NCBI RefSeq assembly: GCF_001445655.1
Contig: NZ_LNBE01000003.1
Location: 2,090,530 to 2,154,529, forward strand
DNA length: 64,000 nucleotides
Direction: 5' to 3'
Source: Streptomyces roseifaciens
GTDB lineage: Bacteria; Actinomycetota; Actinomycetes; Streptomycetales; Streptomycetaceae
Shown here: positions 19,177-27,271 of the stretch, in pieces
Numbering within the stretch: position 1 is the first letter of the stretch
Layout: each line of letters begins with the position of its first letter
The notes under the pieces: generated by a model
Database searches by the model: none
What the model saw: the letters and a program-made list of their open reading frames with translations, nothing else
Told to the model about the DNA's origin: nothing
Translations under genes and position numbers: made by a program

Positions 19177-19512
19177 TCACGCGGTTTCCTCCGTGCCCGC
19201 TTTGCCGATCAGCTCCCGCAGCGCATCCGGACCGGGTGCGACGACTTCGGCGAGCCTGGTGCCGCTGCGAAACGCCATGAAGACGGGGACCGGGCCCACG
19301 CCCGCCTTCTGGGCGACCTCGTAGGCCTCGTCCATGTCGACCGAACGGAAGTCGATGCCGGCGAATTCGGGGAGTCCGGAGAAGCGCTCGAAGACGGGGC
19401 CGATCACACGGCAGAGGGAAGCCCAGGTCGCGCAGAAGAACACCACCACCGGCTTGTCCTGGCTGATCGTCTCCTCGAACTCGGCCAAGCTCGTCAGCGG
19501 TGTGATGGCCAT
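19177..19512 (-). CDS. thioredoxin-like protein with a single active-site Cys
   Basis: A 111-residue thioredoxin-fold protein starting MAITPLTSLAEFEE. The segment VVVFFCATWASLCRVIGPVF occupies the place of the WCGPC active site, but the first Cys is Ala, leaving WASLC. The cis-Pro segment VGPVPVF is intact. Without the attacking Cys it cannot act as a normal disulfide reductase. It might bind partners, act as a monothiol protein through the remaining Cys, or use the Cys in FFC. It faces the monooxygenase gene (stop codons 52 bp apart), so it is a separate unit with its own promoter between 19513 and 19742. Confidence 0.8.
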   Translation of the reverse strand: MAITPLTSLAEFEETISQDKPVVVFFCATWASLCRVIGPVFERFSGLPEFAGIDFRSVDMDEAYEVAQKAGVGPVPVFMAFRSGTRLAEVVAPGPDALRELIGKAGTEETA

Positions 19513-19669
19513 GTCGTTCGTCCCTTCGTGACTCTTCCGGCGTGCATGGAGGGGGACAGCCCGTGTGCATCACCGTTCCACGGGTCCGGTGGTCGCGCAC
19601 ACCGGCAGTCGCGCTCGGCCGTCATGAGCCGGGTGCCGTCAACCCCGGACACCGCCCGCGCCGGCGTGC

Positions 19670-19702
19670 CCCGCGCCGGCGTGCCCCGTTCCGGCGGGCT
19701 GC
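19670..19702. repeat. 15-bp tandem repeat (CGCGCCGGCGTGCCC)
   Basis: Two adjacent copies of CGCGCCGGCGTGCCC-like sequence, with a partial third (CGTTCCGGCG), lie in the 286-bp non-coding interval 19513-19798. Nothing else apart from the terminator at 19743-19775 was recognised there. Confidence 0.5.
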
Positions 19703-19742
19703 CGGTTCCGGCGGGGAACGAAGGTGAGCGGGGAAACGAAAA

Positions 19743-19775
19743 GCGAGCCCCGGGCGAATGACGCCCGGGGCTCGC
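19743..19775 (-). terminator. terminator of the DUF3533/YhgE-type gene
   Basis: A perfect 14-bp stem (19743-19756 with 19762-19775, arm GCGAGCCCCGGGCG) has a 5-nt loop. Read leftwards it is followed by TTTTCG. It lies 24 bp beyond the stop of the leftward gene ending at 19799. Confidence 0.8.
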
Positions 19776-19798
19776 CGGTCCTTCTTTGCTGACGCCTT

Positions 19799-21103
19799 CT
19801 AGGCCGCGGAAGGCGCCGCCGCGGTGTCGGTGGACTCGGCCGGGCGGGGGATGCGGTGCAAGCCCTTGCGGTCGTAGAAGCGGGTGACGCCGAAGCCGAA
19901 GAGCACGGAGGCGACCAGGGCGATGCCCATGGAGATCCACGCGCGGGTGAGGCCGGCGTCGGCCTGGGCGTCGTAGTAGAGGATGGAGCGCATGCCCCCG
20001 GTGATCTGCCGGAGCGGCTCGAATTCCGAGAGCGTGCGGAAGAAGCCGGGCAGCGCCTCCAGCGGCACGGTCGCTCCGGAGGACGGGACGGCCATGGCGA
20101 TGAAGACGATGGTGGAGACCAGCATGCCGGGCGTGCCGAAGACGGCGAGCATCGCCAGGGCGCTGACGCCGACGGCCGCGATCGTGCCCACGGAGTAGAG
20201 CCACAGCAGGCCGAGGTGGGAGGCGTCCATGTCGAGGACGCCGACCGTGGCGAGTTGGACGAGGGAGCCCATGACCACGGAGAGGCCGAGCATGAGGACC
20301 GTGCCGACGGCCAGCGTGCGGACGCGGCTGGTGTGCCGGACGGGCATGCGCTGGCGGAAGGGGCCGAAGTCGGTGTGCACGTAACCGAGCGCGGTGTCGA
20401 CCTGGGAGCTGATGGCGTTGGCGCCGAGCACGCCGCAGACGACGAGGACCAGGGCGTAGTAGAAGGCGCTCAGACCCATGGCGCTGTGCGTGCCGAGCGG
20501 GTGGCCGTCTGCCACCTCGACGTTCACGGGATCGGTGAGCATCAGCTTGGCGGCCGGGGCGAGCTGGGCCTTCTGGGCGGCGGCCCGGTTGAGGAGGTCC
20601 TTGCCGAGCTGGGCGGAGGCGGCGTGGGCCGCCTTCTGGTTCGCCTGGCTGGCCATGGAGGAGCCGATGCTGCCGGCGGACTGGTTGGTCAGCACCGTCA
20701 GGGTCGGGCGCTTGGCCTCCGTCGCCTTCGGGCTGGTCAGCCCCGCCACCGTGGCGGTGAAGTTCTCCGGGACGACGAGTGCGCCGTAGACCTTGCCCTG
20801 GCCGAGCCGCTTGTCGGCCTCCTGCCGGCTGACGACCTGCCAGGCGAAGCTGTCGTTGTTCGCGGCGGACTTCTCGATCCCGGAGACGACCTGGTCGCCG
20901 AGGTTGAGGTGCTTGCCGTTGGCGTCGGCGCCACGGTCGCTGTTGACCAGTGCGATGGGCAGGTCGCGCAGGTTGCCCTTGGGGTTCACGTTGCCGCCGA
21001 CGTACAGCAGGGCGAACAGGATGGAAACCACCGCGACGATGAGGCCTGAACCGATCCACAGCTTCGGGCTGCGGAGTACGGAAGAGGGCTCGGGGGAAGG
21101 CAT
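19799..21103 (-). CDS. YhgE/Pip- or DUF3533-type membrane protein
   Basis: A 434-residue membrane protein with one N-terminal transmembrane segment (about residues 16-36). A large extracytoplasmic domain follows, containing LPIALVNSDRGA and a Gln/Ala-rich stretch, then about five C-terminal transmembrane segments and the tail FYDRKGLHRIP. This layout is typical of ABC-2-type/YhgE-Pip and SNG1-like proteins, which are linked to export or resistance to lipophilic compounds. ATG 21103 has GGAG 6 bp upstream. It is divergent from a MerR-type regulator and shares a repeat-containing control region with it, so it is probably that regulator's target. Confidence 0.75.
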   Translation of the reverse strand: MPSPEPSSVLRSPKLWIGSGLIVAVVSILFALLYVGGNVNPKGNLRDLPIALVNSDRGADANGKHLNLGDQVVSGIEKSAANNDSFAWQVVSRQEADKRLGQGKVYGALVVPENFTATVAGLTSPKATEAKRPTLTVLTNQSAGSIGSSMASQANQKAAHAASAQLGKDLLNRAAAQKAQLAPAAKLMLTDPVNVEVADGHPLGTHSAMGLSAFYYALVLVVCGVLGANAISSQVDTALGYVHTDFGPFRQRMPVRHTSRVRTLAVGTVLMLGLSVVMGSLVQLATVGVLDMDASHLGLLWLYSVGTIAAVGVSALAMLAVFGTPGMLVSTIVFIAMAVPSSGATVPLEALPGFFRTLSEFEPLRQITGGMRSILYYDAQADAGLTRAWISMGIALVASVLFGFGVTRFYDRKGLHRIPRPAESTDTAAAPSAA

Positions 21104-21126
21104 ATTCGCTCCGAGTTCTTACCTAG

Positions 21127-21173
21127 AGTAACTAGATACTGAAGGTATCCAGTAACTAGATAGTGGCAGTATC
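21127..21173. promoter_or_regulatory. duplicated operator in the MerR/DUF3533 divergent promoter
   Basis: AGTAACTAGATA occurs at 21127-21138 and again at 21151-21162, an exact 24-bp period. Each copy runs into an imperfect inverted repeat (GATAC-TGAAG-GTATC at 21135-21149 and GATAG-TGGCA-GTATC at 21159-21173). The A/T content stands out strongly from the surroundings, as expected of a promoter-operator. Confidence 0.65.
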
Positions 21174-21237
21174 TTCCAGGAGTGTCCAGTCGTCGCAGTA
21201 GGACGCCCGGCCGGCGCACCACCATCGAGGAAGCCGC

Positions 21238-21912
21238 ATGAAGATCTCCGAGCTCAGCCGCACGACCGGCGTGCCGGTCGCCAGCATCAAGTACTTCCGG
21301 CGGCAGGGCCTGCTGCCCGCCGGCAAGGCGACGGCCGCGACGCTGGCCGAGTACGGGCAGGAGCACGTCCAGCGCCTGCGGCTGATCAAGGCTCTGACCA
21401 CCCTGGGCGGGCTCTCCATCGCCGCCACCCGCGACGTCCTCGCAGCCGTCGACCAGGCGCACAGCACCGACAGTGCCCTGGGGGCGGTGAGCTACGCCCT
21501 GCCCGTGCCCGTCGCGGAGTCCCCGGTCGGTGACGCCGACCGGGAGGAGGAGATCGGGTCGGCCGCGGAAGCGGAGGTGGCAGACCTGATCGAGGCCATG
21601 GGCTGGCAGGCGCCCGGCACTTCCCCCCACGTGGAGGGGCTGACGGCGGCGCTGCGGGAGCTCAGACGGCTCGACGCGGACTATCGGCCCGGCGAACTCG
21701 TCGCCTACGCGGAGCTGGCCCGTTCCATCGCCCGTTTGGACCTCGACCGCGCCGCCGCCTTCGACGACGCCCCGGAGGCCCTGGCAGAGCAGGCCGTCAT
21801 CGTCTTCGCCCTCTCCGCTCCCGTGCTCGAACTGCTGCGGCGGCTGGCCCAGGAGGACCAGGTCCGCCGCCGCATCACGAGCCTCCCCAGTGACGGCCCC
21901 CGCACCGGGTGA
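21238..21912 (+). CDS. MerR-family transcriptional regulator
   Basis: A 224-residue regulator. Its N-terminus MKISELSRTTGVPVASIKYF is the winged helix-turn-helix of the MerR family, followed by RRQGLLP and a dimerisation helix about residues 40-75. The C-terminal effector part (about 80-220) is mostly helical and lacks the Cys pairs of metal sensors, so an organic ligand is more likely. ATG 21238 follows GAGGAAG. It is divergent from the DUF3533-type membrane gene. The duplicated repeat between them is the likely binding site, giving a drug-sensing regulator plus efflux-type target. Confidence 0.85.
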   Translation: MKISELSRTTGVPVASIKYFRRQGLLPAGKATAATLAEYGQEHVQRLRLIKALTTLGGLSIAATRDVLAAVDQAHSTDSALGAVSYALPVPVAESPVGDADREEEIGSAAEAEVADLIEAMGWQAPGTSPHVEGLTAALRELRRLDADYRPGELVAYAELARSIARLDLDRAAAFDDAPEALAEQAVIVFALSAPVLELLRRLAQEDQVRRRITSLPSDGPRTG

Positions 21913-21998
21913 CACCTCCGCGGTCCGTTGCCATGCGGGCCGGCTCTCGTTGCTCAAGGAGACGATGCCGACCGGTCGCCGGGAACGGGGTGTGCAGG

Positions 21999-22706
21999 AT
22001 GGGACGAGGTGGCGGAGGAGCCGAGCTCTTCGAGGAGCTGGCCCGTGACTGGTGGGCCGAGGATTCCCCGGCCGCGCCCTTGCGCGCCCTCAATCAACCG
22101 CGGTTCGCCTTCTTCGACCGGTACGTCGACGGCGGCTGGACCGGCCAGAGGGTACTGGACGTGGGATGCGGCGGGGGCTTCACCACCGAGTACCTCGCCT
22201 CGCGCGGCGCGGTCGCCTCGGGAGTGGACGTTTCCCCGGCCCTGGTGCGCGCCGCCAGGCGCCACGCCGCGGAGACCGGTCTGGACATCCGCTACGCCGT
22301 GGGAGCGGGGGAGCGCCTGCCGTTCGCCGACGGGTCCTTCTCGGTGGTCACCTGCCTGGACGTGCTCGAGCACGTGCCCAGCCCCGGCGAGGTGGTGCGC
22401 GAGATCCGTCGCGTACTGGCCCCGGGCGGGGTGTTCCTCTTCGACACGATCAACCGGACCTGGCGCTCCCGCCTGATCATGATCTGGGGACTGGAGCACG
22501 TGCTCCGAGTGATCCCGCGCGGCACGCACGACTGGAACGACTTCATCACCCCGGCCGAGACGACCGGTTACCTCGGCGCTGCCGGACTCACACCACTGGG
22601 CCGGATGGCCGGTCTGTTCGTGGTCGGCCGCCGCCCCGACGGCAGCTTCCGGACCCGCCTGACCCGGGACCTCTCCTGCACCTACCTGGGCGCCGCCCGC
22701 CGCTGA
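21999..22706 (+). CDS. UbiG-like SAM-dependent O-methyltransferase
   Basis: A 235-residue class I methyltransferase. It begins with LNQPRFAFFDR, then motif I VLDVGCGGGFTTEYLASRGA, motif II/III CLDVLEHVPSP, and the segment LFDTINRTWRS with PRGTHDWNDF downstream. The last two are hallmarks of UbiG/Coq3 3-demethylubiquinol methyltransferases. Streptomyces uses menaquinone, so the real substrate is probably another phenol. I chose ATG 21999, which starts just before the conserved domain. A longer reading from 21909 would add 30 residues of weak composition. It begins 86 bp after the MerR gene on the same strand and may be cotranscribed. Confidence 0.8.
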   Translation: MGRGGGGAELFEELARDWWAEDSPAAPLRALNQPRFAFFDRYVDGGWTGQRVLDVGCGGGFTTEYLASRGAVASGVDVSPALVRAARRHAAETGLDIRYAVGAGERLPFADGSFSVVTCLDVLEHVPSPGEVVREIRRVLAPGGVFLFDTINRTWRSRLIMIWGLEHVLRVIPRGTHDWNDFITPAETTGYLGAAGLTPLGRMAGLFVVGRRPDGSFRTRLTRDLSCTYLGAARR

Positions 22707-22859
22707 CCGCAGCAGCTCGCCCGGATCACCCGGATCACCGGGACGTGAACACGGAAACATCGCCTTCATGTTCGAGGTGACGGCAGGAAATGTGCCCTGC
22801 CTAGCGTTCCCCCTGGCCGGCTGCCAGCCGTTGCAGCCACAGCACGCCCAGGAGAACGC

Positions 22860-24536
22860 ATGAGCAGTACCGAGCGACGATTGAAGGAACCCGCCGGCCG
22901 CGAAGAGTCTGCGCAGGCCGGGGCCGACCTCGGGCACGCGGCGCGGGAGACGCTGGAGGACTACACCCTCCGGTTCGCCCCGCGCAGCTACCGCCGCTGG
23001 ACGCCGATGGTCGTGGCGACCACGGCGATGGGCGGGATCGCGTACCTGGCCGACTTCTCGATCGGCGCCGGCATCGGCCTCACCCACGGCACCGGGAACG
23101 CCCTGGCCGCGATCCTCGTCGCCGCTGTGGTCATCTTCGTCACCGGCTTCCCCCTCGCCTACTACGGGGCGCGCTACAACATCGACCTGGACCTGATCAC
23201 CCGCGGCTCCGGCTTCGGCTACTACGGTTCGGTCCTGACCAGCGTCATCTTCGCCAGCTTCACCTTCATCTTCTTCGCCCTCGAAGGGTCGATCATGGCG
23301 CAGGGGCTGAAGCTGGGCCTGGGGCTGCCGCTGTGGCTCGGCTATCTGGTCTCGACGTTCATGGTGATCCCCCTGGTCGTCTACGGGATGAAGGCGCTCA
23401 GCAAGCTTCAGGTGTGGACGACGCCCGTCTGGTTGCTGCTGATGGTGGGACCGCTGGTCTACCTGGTGGCCACCGACCCGGGCACGGTGGACCGCTGGCT
23501 GGCCTACGCGGGCACCGACGGCCAGGGAGGAGTGAACACCGCCTCGGTGCTGCTGGGCTCCGGCGTCTGCCTGTCACTGATCGCACAGATCGGCGAACAG
23601 ATCGACTACCTGCGTTTCATGCCTCCCCGTACGAGCGCGAACCGCCGCGCCTGGTGGACGGCGGTCGTGGTGGCCGGTCCCGGCTGGGTCGTGCTCGGTG
23701 CGCTGAAGCAGGCGATAGGAGTCTTCCTCGCCGTCTACGTCATCGCCTCCGTGGGGCCGGCGGCCGCGACCGAGCCCATTCAGCAGTTCAAGGCCGCCTT
23801 CGACGCGATGATGCCCTCGTGGCTGGTCGTTCCGCTGGCCGTGGTCCTGGTCGTGATCAGCCAGATCAAGATCAACGTGACGAACGCCTACTCCGGCTCA
23901 CTGGCGTGGACCAACTCCTTCACCCGGCTGACCGGGCGCTACCCGGGCCGCATGGTGTTCGTCCTGCTCAACCTGGCCTTCGCGCTGGCGCTGATGGAGG
24001 CCGACATGTTCAGCTTCCTCAACCGCGTCCTGAGCTTCTACTCCAACTGCGCCATCGCCTGGGTCGTCACCGTGGCCACGGACATCATCGTGAACAAGTA
24101 CTTGCTGAAACTCTCCCCGCACGCACCCGAGTTCCGGCGCGGCATGCTCTACGCCGTCAACCCCGTGGGCACGGTCGCCTTCGTCGCCGCCTCGGGCCTG
24201 TCGATCGCCATGTACTTCCACGCCCTGGGCGACACGCTCCAGCCCTACTCCCCGGTCGCGGCGGCACTGATCGCCTTCGTCGTCACCCCGCTGATGGCCG
24301 TACTGACCAAGGGGCGCTACTACCTGCGCCGCACCACGGACGGGATCGACGAACCCCTGCTCGACGCGGAGGGCAACCCGAGCGCCACGCTCTACGAGTG
24401 CCACGTGTGCCGACAGGAGTTCGAGCGCCCGGACGTGGCCGCCTGCCGCACCCACGACGCGGTGGTGTGCTCCCTGTGCCTGAGCACCGACAGGATCGGC
24501 GACCACGTGCTCCCTGCGAGCGGCGGCGCCGCGTAA
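22860..24536 (+). CDS. NCS1-family purine/pyrimidine permease with a Cys-rich C-terminal tail
   Basis: A 558-residue integral membrane transporter with about 12 hydrophobic segments from residue 55 to 500. Family features include the N-terminal LEDYTLRFAPRSYRRW, a first segment PMVVATTAMGGIAYLADF, and TNAYSGSLAWTNSF in the middle. NCS1 carriers import nucleobases, allantoin or related compounds with protons or sodium. The C-terminal 45 residues carry YECHVCRQEF, then a Cys before THD, then CSLCLS: a CxxC-x(n)-CxxC pattern that should bind zinc in the cytosol. That tail is not part of ordinary NCS1 carriers. ATG 22860 follows GGAG. Confidence 0.85.
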   Translation: MSSTERRLKEPAGREESAQAGADLGHAARETLEDYTLRFAPRSYRRWTPMVVATTAMGGIAYLADFSIGAGIGLTHGTGNALAAILVAAVVIFVTGFPLAYYGARYNIDLDLITRGSGFGYYGSVLTSVIFASFTFIFFALEGSIMAQGLKLGLGLPLWLGYLVSTFMVIPLVVYGMKALSKLQVWTTPVWLLLMVGPLVYLVATDPGTVDRWLAYAGTDGQGGVNTASVLLGSGVCLSLIAQIGEQIDYLRFMPPRTSANRRAWWTAVVVAGPGWVVLGALKQAIGVFLAVYVIASVGPAAATEPIQQFKAAFDAMMPSWLVVPLAVVLVVISQIKINVTNAYSGSLAWTNSFTRLTGRYPGRMVFVLLNLAFALALMEADMFSFLNRVLSFYSNCAIAWVVTVATDIIVNKYLLKLSPHAPEFRRGMLYAVNPVGTVAFVAASGLSIAMYFHALGDTLQPYSPVAAALIAFVVTPLMAVLTKGRYYLRRTTDGIDEPLLDAEGNPSATLYECHVCRQEFERPDVAACRTHDAVVCSLCLSTDRIGDHVLPASGGAA

Positions 24537-24547
24537 CCGCCGGAGGC

Positions 24548-25579
24548 TCAGACCGCGGCGGCCTCCACGATCGAGGCGAAGCCCGGCGTGGGCAGGGTGC
24601 GGACGTGGCGCAGGCCGGCGTCGGCGAAGAGGGCGTCGAGCTCGGCGGGGGTGCGGGTGCTGCCGCCGAGGGCGGTCATCATCAGCATGTCGAGGTCCTT
24701 GCCCGGGTGCGGGTCGTTGCCCGGCGGCGGGACGGCGTCCACGACCAGGACCCGGCCGCCCGGGGCGAGGGCCTTGCGGCAGGAGTGCAGGATGCGGACG
24801 CAGTCCTCGTCGCTCCAGTCGGGCAGGACGTGCTTGAGGAGGTGGATGTCGCCCTCCGGGGCGCCGGCGAAGAAGTCCCCGGGCTCGGCCCGCCAGCGTC
24901 CCTCCAACTCCGCTTCGGCGAGCAGGGGTTCCCGCACCGCCGCCGCCTGGTCGAAGAGGACGCCCGACAGGCCGGGGTGGCGCAGCAGGACGGCCCGGAG
25001 CAGTCCGCCCCGTCCGCCGCCGACGTCCACGACCGTGCCCCGGTCCGGGAACGGGTACGCGGCGGCGACCACGTCGTCGAGCGGCCCGGAGAAGGCCGCC
25101 ATCCCGGCGTCGAAGACCTCCCGGGCCGCGCCGTCGGCGGCGAGGTGCTGGAAGAAGGGGGTGCCGAAGACCCGGGGGAAGGCGGATTCCCCGGTGCGTA
25201 CGGTCTCGGCGAGGTCGGCCGAGGGACGCAGGAACATGTCGTCGGTGAGCAGGAGCACCGTGGCGTGCAGCGAGCCGGGAACGTCGGTGCGCAGGGCGTA
25301 CGCGGCGGGCGTCAGCCCGAACCTGCCCGTCCCGTCCTCCTGGAAGACGCCGCGTGATGCCAGGTGCCGCAGCAGCCGGCGCAGCGTCGGGCCGTCGGTT
25401 CCGGTGTCCGCGGCGAGCTCGGCGGCGGTGCGCGGTCCGTCGGCGAGCCGGTCGGCGATCCGGAGCGACGCGGCGGTCCGCAGCGCGGCGGAGTGGAGGA
25501 AACCGAAGGTCTCCTCCATCAGCCGCATGGCCCCTGATGCGTCGGGGGCGGAGGAGTGGGGGCTGGACGAGGGCTCCAA
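24548..25579 (-). CDS. SAM-dependent O-methyltransferase (acetylserotonin OMT type)
   Basis: A 343-residue two-domain methyltransferase: an N-terminal winged-helix dimerisation domain (about residues 20-100, with RTAAELAADTGTDGPTLRRL) and a C-terminal SAM domain. The latter has VVDVGGGRGGLLRAVLL, LFDQ, the catalytic-His region LLKHVLPDWSDEDC and PGGRVLVVDAV. Such enzymes methylate phenolic hydroxyls, often of secondary metabolites. The start is a TTG at 25579 with GGGAG 6 bp upstream. ATG at 25528 is the alternative. It converges with the permease gene, only 11 bp from its stop, and is divergent from the Dyp peroxidase. Confidence 0.85.
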   Translation of the reverse strand: MEPSSSPHSSAPDASGAMRLMEETFGFLHSAALRTAASLRIADRLADGPRTAAELAADTGTDGPTLRRLLRHLASRGVFQEDGTGRFGLTPAAYALRTDVPGSLHATVLLLTDDMFLRPSADLAETVRTGESAFPRVFGTPFFQHLAADGAAREVFDAGMAAFSGPLDDVVAAAYPFPDRGTVVDVGGGRGGLLRAVLLRHPGLSGVLFDQAAAVREPLLAEAELEGRWRAEPGDFFAGAPEGDIHLLKHVLPDWSDEDCVRILHSCRKALAPGGRVLVVDAVPPPGNDPHPGKDLDMLMMTALGGSTRTPAELDALFADAGLRHVRTLPTPGFASIVEAAAV

Positions 25580-25677
25580 GGTGATCTCCCGGGGGGTGGT
25601 TCCGGCGGGTACCGGTGGATCACCACCCTTCCAGCCGCCGCCCGGGCCCCGGCACCGCCGCTGTGCGGATCTTCGGC

Positions 25678-25693
25678 TAGGACTTCCGTCCTA
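25678..25693. promoter_or_regulatory. palindrome TAGGAC-TTCC-GTCCTA in the OMT/Dyp divergent region
   Basis: Perfect 6-bp arms around a 4-nt centre lie 127 bp before the Dyp start and 99 bp before the OMT start. It may be an operator shared by the divergent pair. No promoter boxes can be assigned with confidence. Confidence 0.45.
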
Positions 25694-25819
25694 AGGCGCG
25701 TCCGGGTCCGGCCGAGTCGCGCATCGCCGGGATGTCCACCAGGCTGGACACCGGGTCCGGATCCCGGTCCGGACCACCGGAAAGACGCCCAGAGTCCAGG
25801 CTCGACGGAAGGGGCCGGC

Positions 25820-27229
25820 ATGCCCGTCGATCTCAGCAAGCCGCTGTCGTGGAAGAAGGCGACCGGTGATGCCGACACCATGCTGCAGAACCTGCAGGCG
25901 AACATCCTCAAGGGCCACGTCCGCGAGCACCTGCACATCCTGCTGGTGCAGTTCGGCAAGGGCTCGGCGGGCGCTGCGGAGGCCCGGGCGTTCCTGGCCG
26001 GGCTGGTGCCGCTGATGAAGTCGGCCAAGGAGCACCTCCAGGAAGTGGAGGGCTTCAAGCGCAACGGGTCGAGCGGCGTCCCGGACACCCCCTACGTCGG
26101 TGTGGGACTGACGAAGGCCGGCTACGACCGGCTGGGCCTGTCGGACCGGGCCCCCTCCGACGAGGCCTTCGAGCGGGGAATGCGGGACGACGGGACCCGC
26201 GGCATGCTGAAGGACCCGGACATCGCGCAGTGGGAGGCCGGCTACCGGGAGGAGATCCACGCCGTCGTCCTGGTCGGCGACGCCGAATCCCGCCCGGCGG
26301 GCGCCAGGCTCAAGAAGGTCGAGCAGCTGCTGACCGGCTCGCTCCGCGTGCTCGGCAAGGAAGTGGGCCGTGGCATGCGCAATGCGAACGGTGACGGGAT
26401 CGAGCACTTCGGGTACGTCGACGGCCGCAGCCAGCCGCTGTTCCTCACCGAGGATCTGGAGGACGAGCGCCGCGGCACCGACGGAGTCTCGGTGTGGGAT
26501 CCGGGCGAGGCCTTGGCGCGCGTCCTCGTTGCGGACCCGGCCGCTCCCGACCCCGCGACCGACTTCGGCAGCTACTTCGTGCTGCGCAAGCTGGAGCAGA
26601 ACGTCCGGGCCTTCAGGAAGGCGGAGGAAGAGCTCGCCGATGCGTTGAAGCTCGACAACAACGACCGCGAACGGGCCGGCGCGATGCTCGTCGGACGCTT
26701 CAAGGACGGCACGCCGCTCACCCTGCAGGCCACGCCCGGAGCACACAGCCCGGTGATGAACGACTTCACCTACGCCAGCGACGGCGCCGCCGACAAGTGC
26801 CCCTTCCAGGCCCACATCCGCAAGACCAACCCGCGCGGGTCCGGCGGCTTCGAGTCGCCGGAGGAGGAGCGCCGCCACCTGATGGCGCGGCGCGGGCAGA
26901 CCTACGGGGAGCGCGCCGACGGCCCCGCCGGCGATCTGCCCGAGGGCGGCGTCGGCCTGCTGTTCATGGCGTTCAACTCCGACCTGGTCGACCAGTTCGA
27001 GTTCACGCAGCGCAACTGGGCCAACAGCACCGGCTTCCCGGACTCCGGCAGCGAGCCGGCGCCCGGCCTCGACCCGGTCATCGGGCAGGGCAGCCGGCCC
27101 CCGGCGACCTGGCCGCGGGTCTGGGGCCAGGAGGAGGGCCAGGAGGTCCCTTCCCCCGCGCAGACCGTGACCATGAAGGGCGGCGAGTACTTCTTCATGC
27201 CCTCGCTCGCCTTCCTGCGCAGCCTGTGA
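25820..27229 (+). CDS. Dyp-type haem peroxidase
   Basis: A 469-residue dye-decolorising peroxidase. The distal GxxDG motif is present in FGYVDGRSQP with catalytic Asp. The proximal haem His is in CPFQAHIRKTNPR, and the distal Arg candidate is in MARRGQTYG. The length and the inserted helical region after the GxxDG motif fit the larger Dyp subclasses (C/D). It has no Tat or Sec signal, so it is probably cytosolic. ATG 25820 has GGAAGGGG upstream. It oxidises phenols, dyes or anthraquinone-like compounds with H2O2. Its position next to an O-methyltransferase hints at aromatic metabolism, but that is only contextual. Confidence 0.92.
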   Translation: MPVDLSKPLSWKKATGDADTMLQNLQANILKGHVREHLHILLVQFGKGSAGAAEARAFLAGLVPLMKSAKEHLQEVEGFKRNGSSGVPDTPYVGVGLTKAGYDRLGLSDRAPSDEAFERGMRDDGTRGMLKDPDIAQWEAGYREEIHAVVLVGDAESRPAGARLKKVEQLLTGSLRVLGKEVGRGMRNANGDGIEHFGYVDGRSQPLFLTEDLEDERRGTDGVSVWDPGEALARVLVADPAAPDPATDFGSYFVLRKLEQNVRAFRKAEEELADALKLDNNDRERAGAMLVGRFKDGTPLTLQATPGAHSPVMNDFTYASDGAADKCPFQAHIRKTNPRGSGGFESPEEERRHLMARRGQTYGERADGPAGDLPEGGVGLLFMAFNSDLVDQFEFTQRNWANSTGFPDSGSEPAPGLDPVIGQGSRPPATWPRVWGQEEGQEVPSPAQTVTMKGGEYFFMPSLAFLRSL

Positions 27230-27237
27230 CCCCGTAC

Positions 27238-27270
27238 GGGCCTTCGGTCGAGGGCCTTCGGCCGAGGCCC
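27238..27270. terminator. GC-rich hairpin between convergent genes
   Basis: GGGCCTTCGG and CCGAGGCCC form a near-perfect stem just after the Dyp stop (27229) and before the stop of the leftward hydrolase (27272). An additional copy of GGGCCTTCGG at 27238 makes a direct repeat. Confidence 0.5.
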
Positions 27271-27271
27271 T

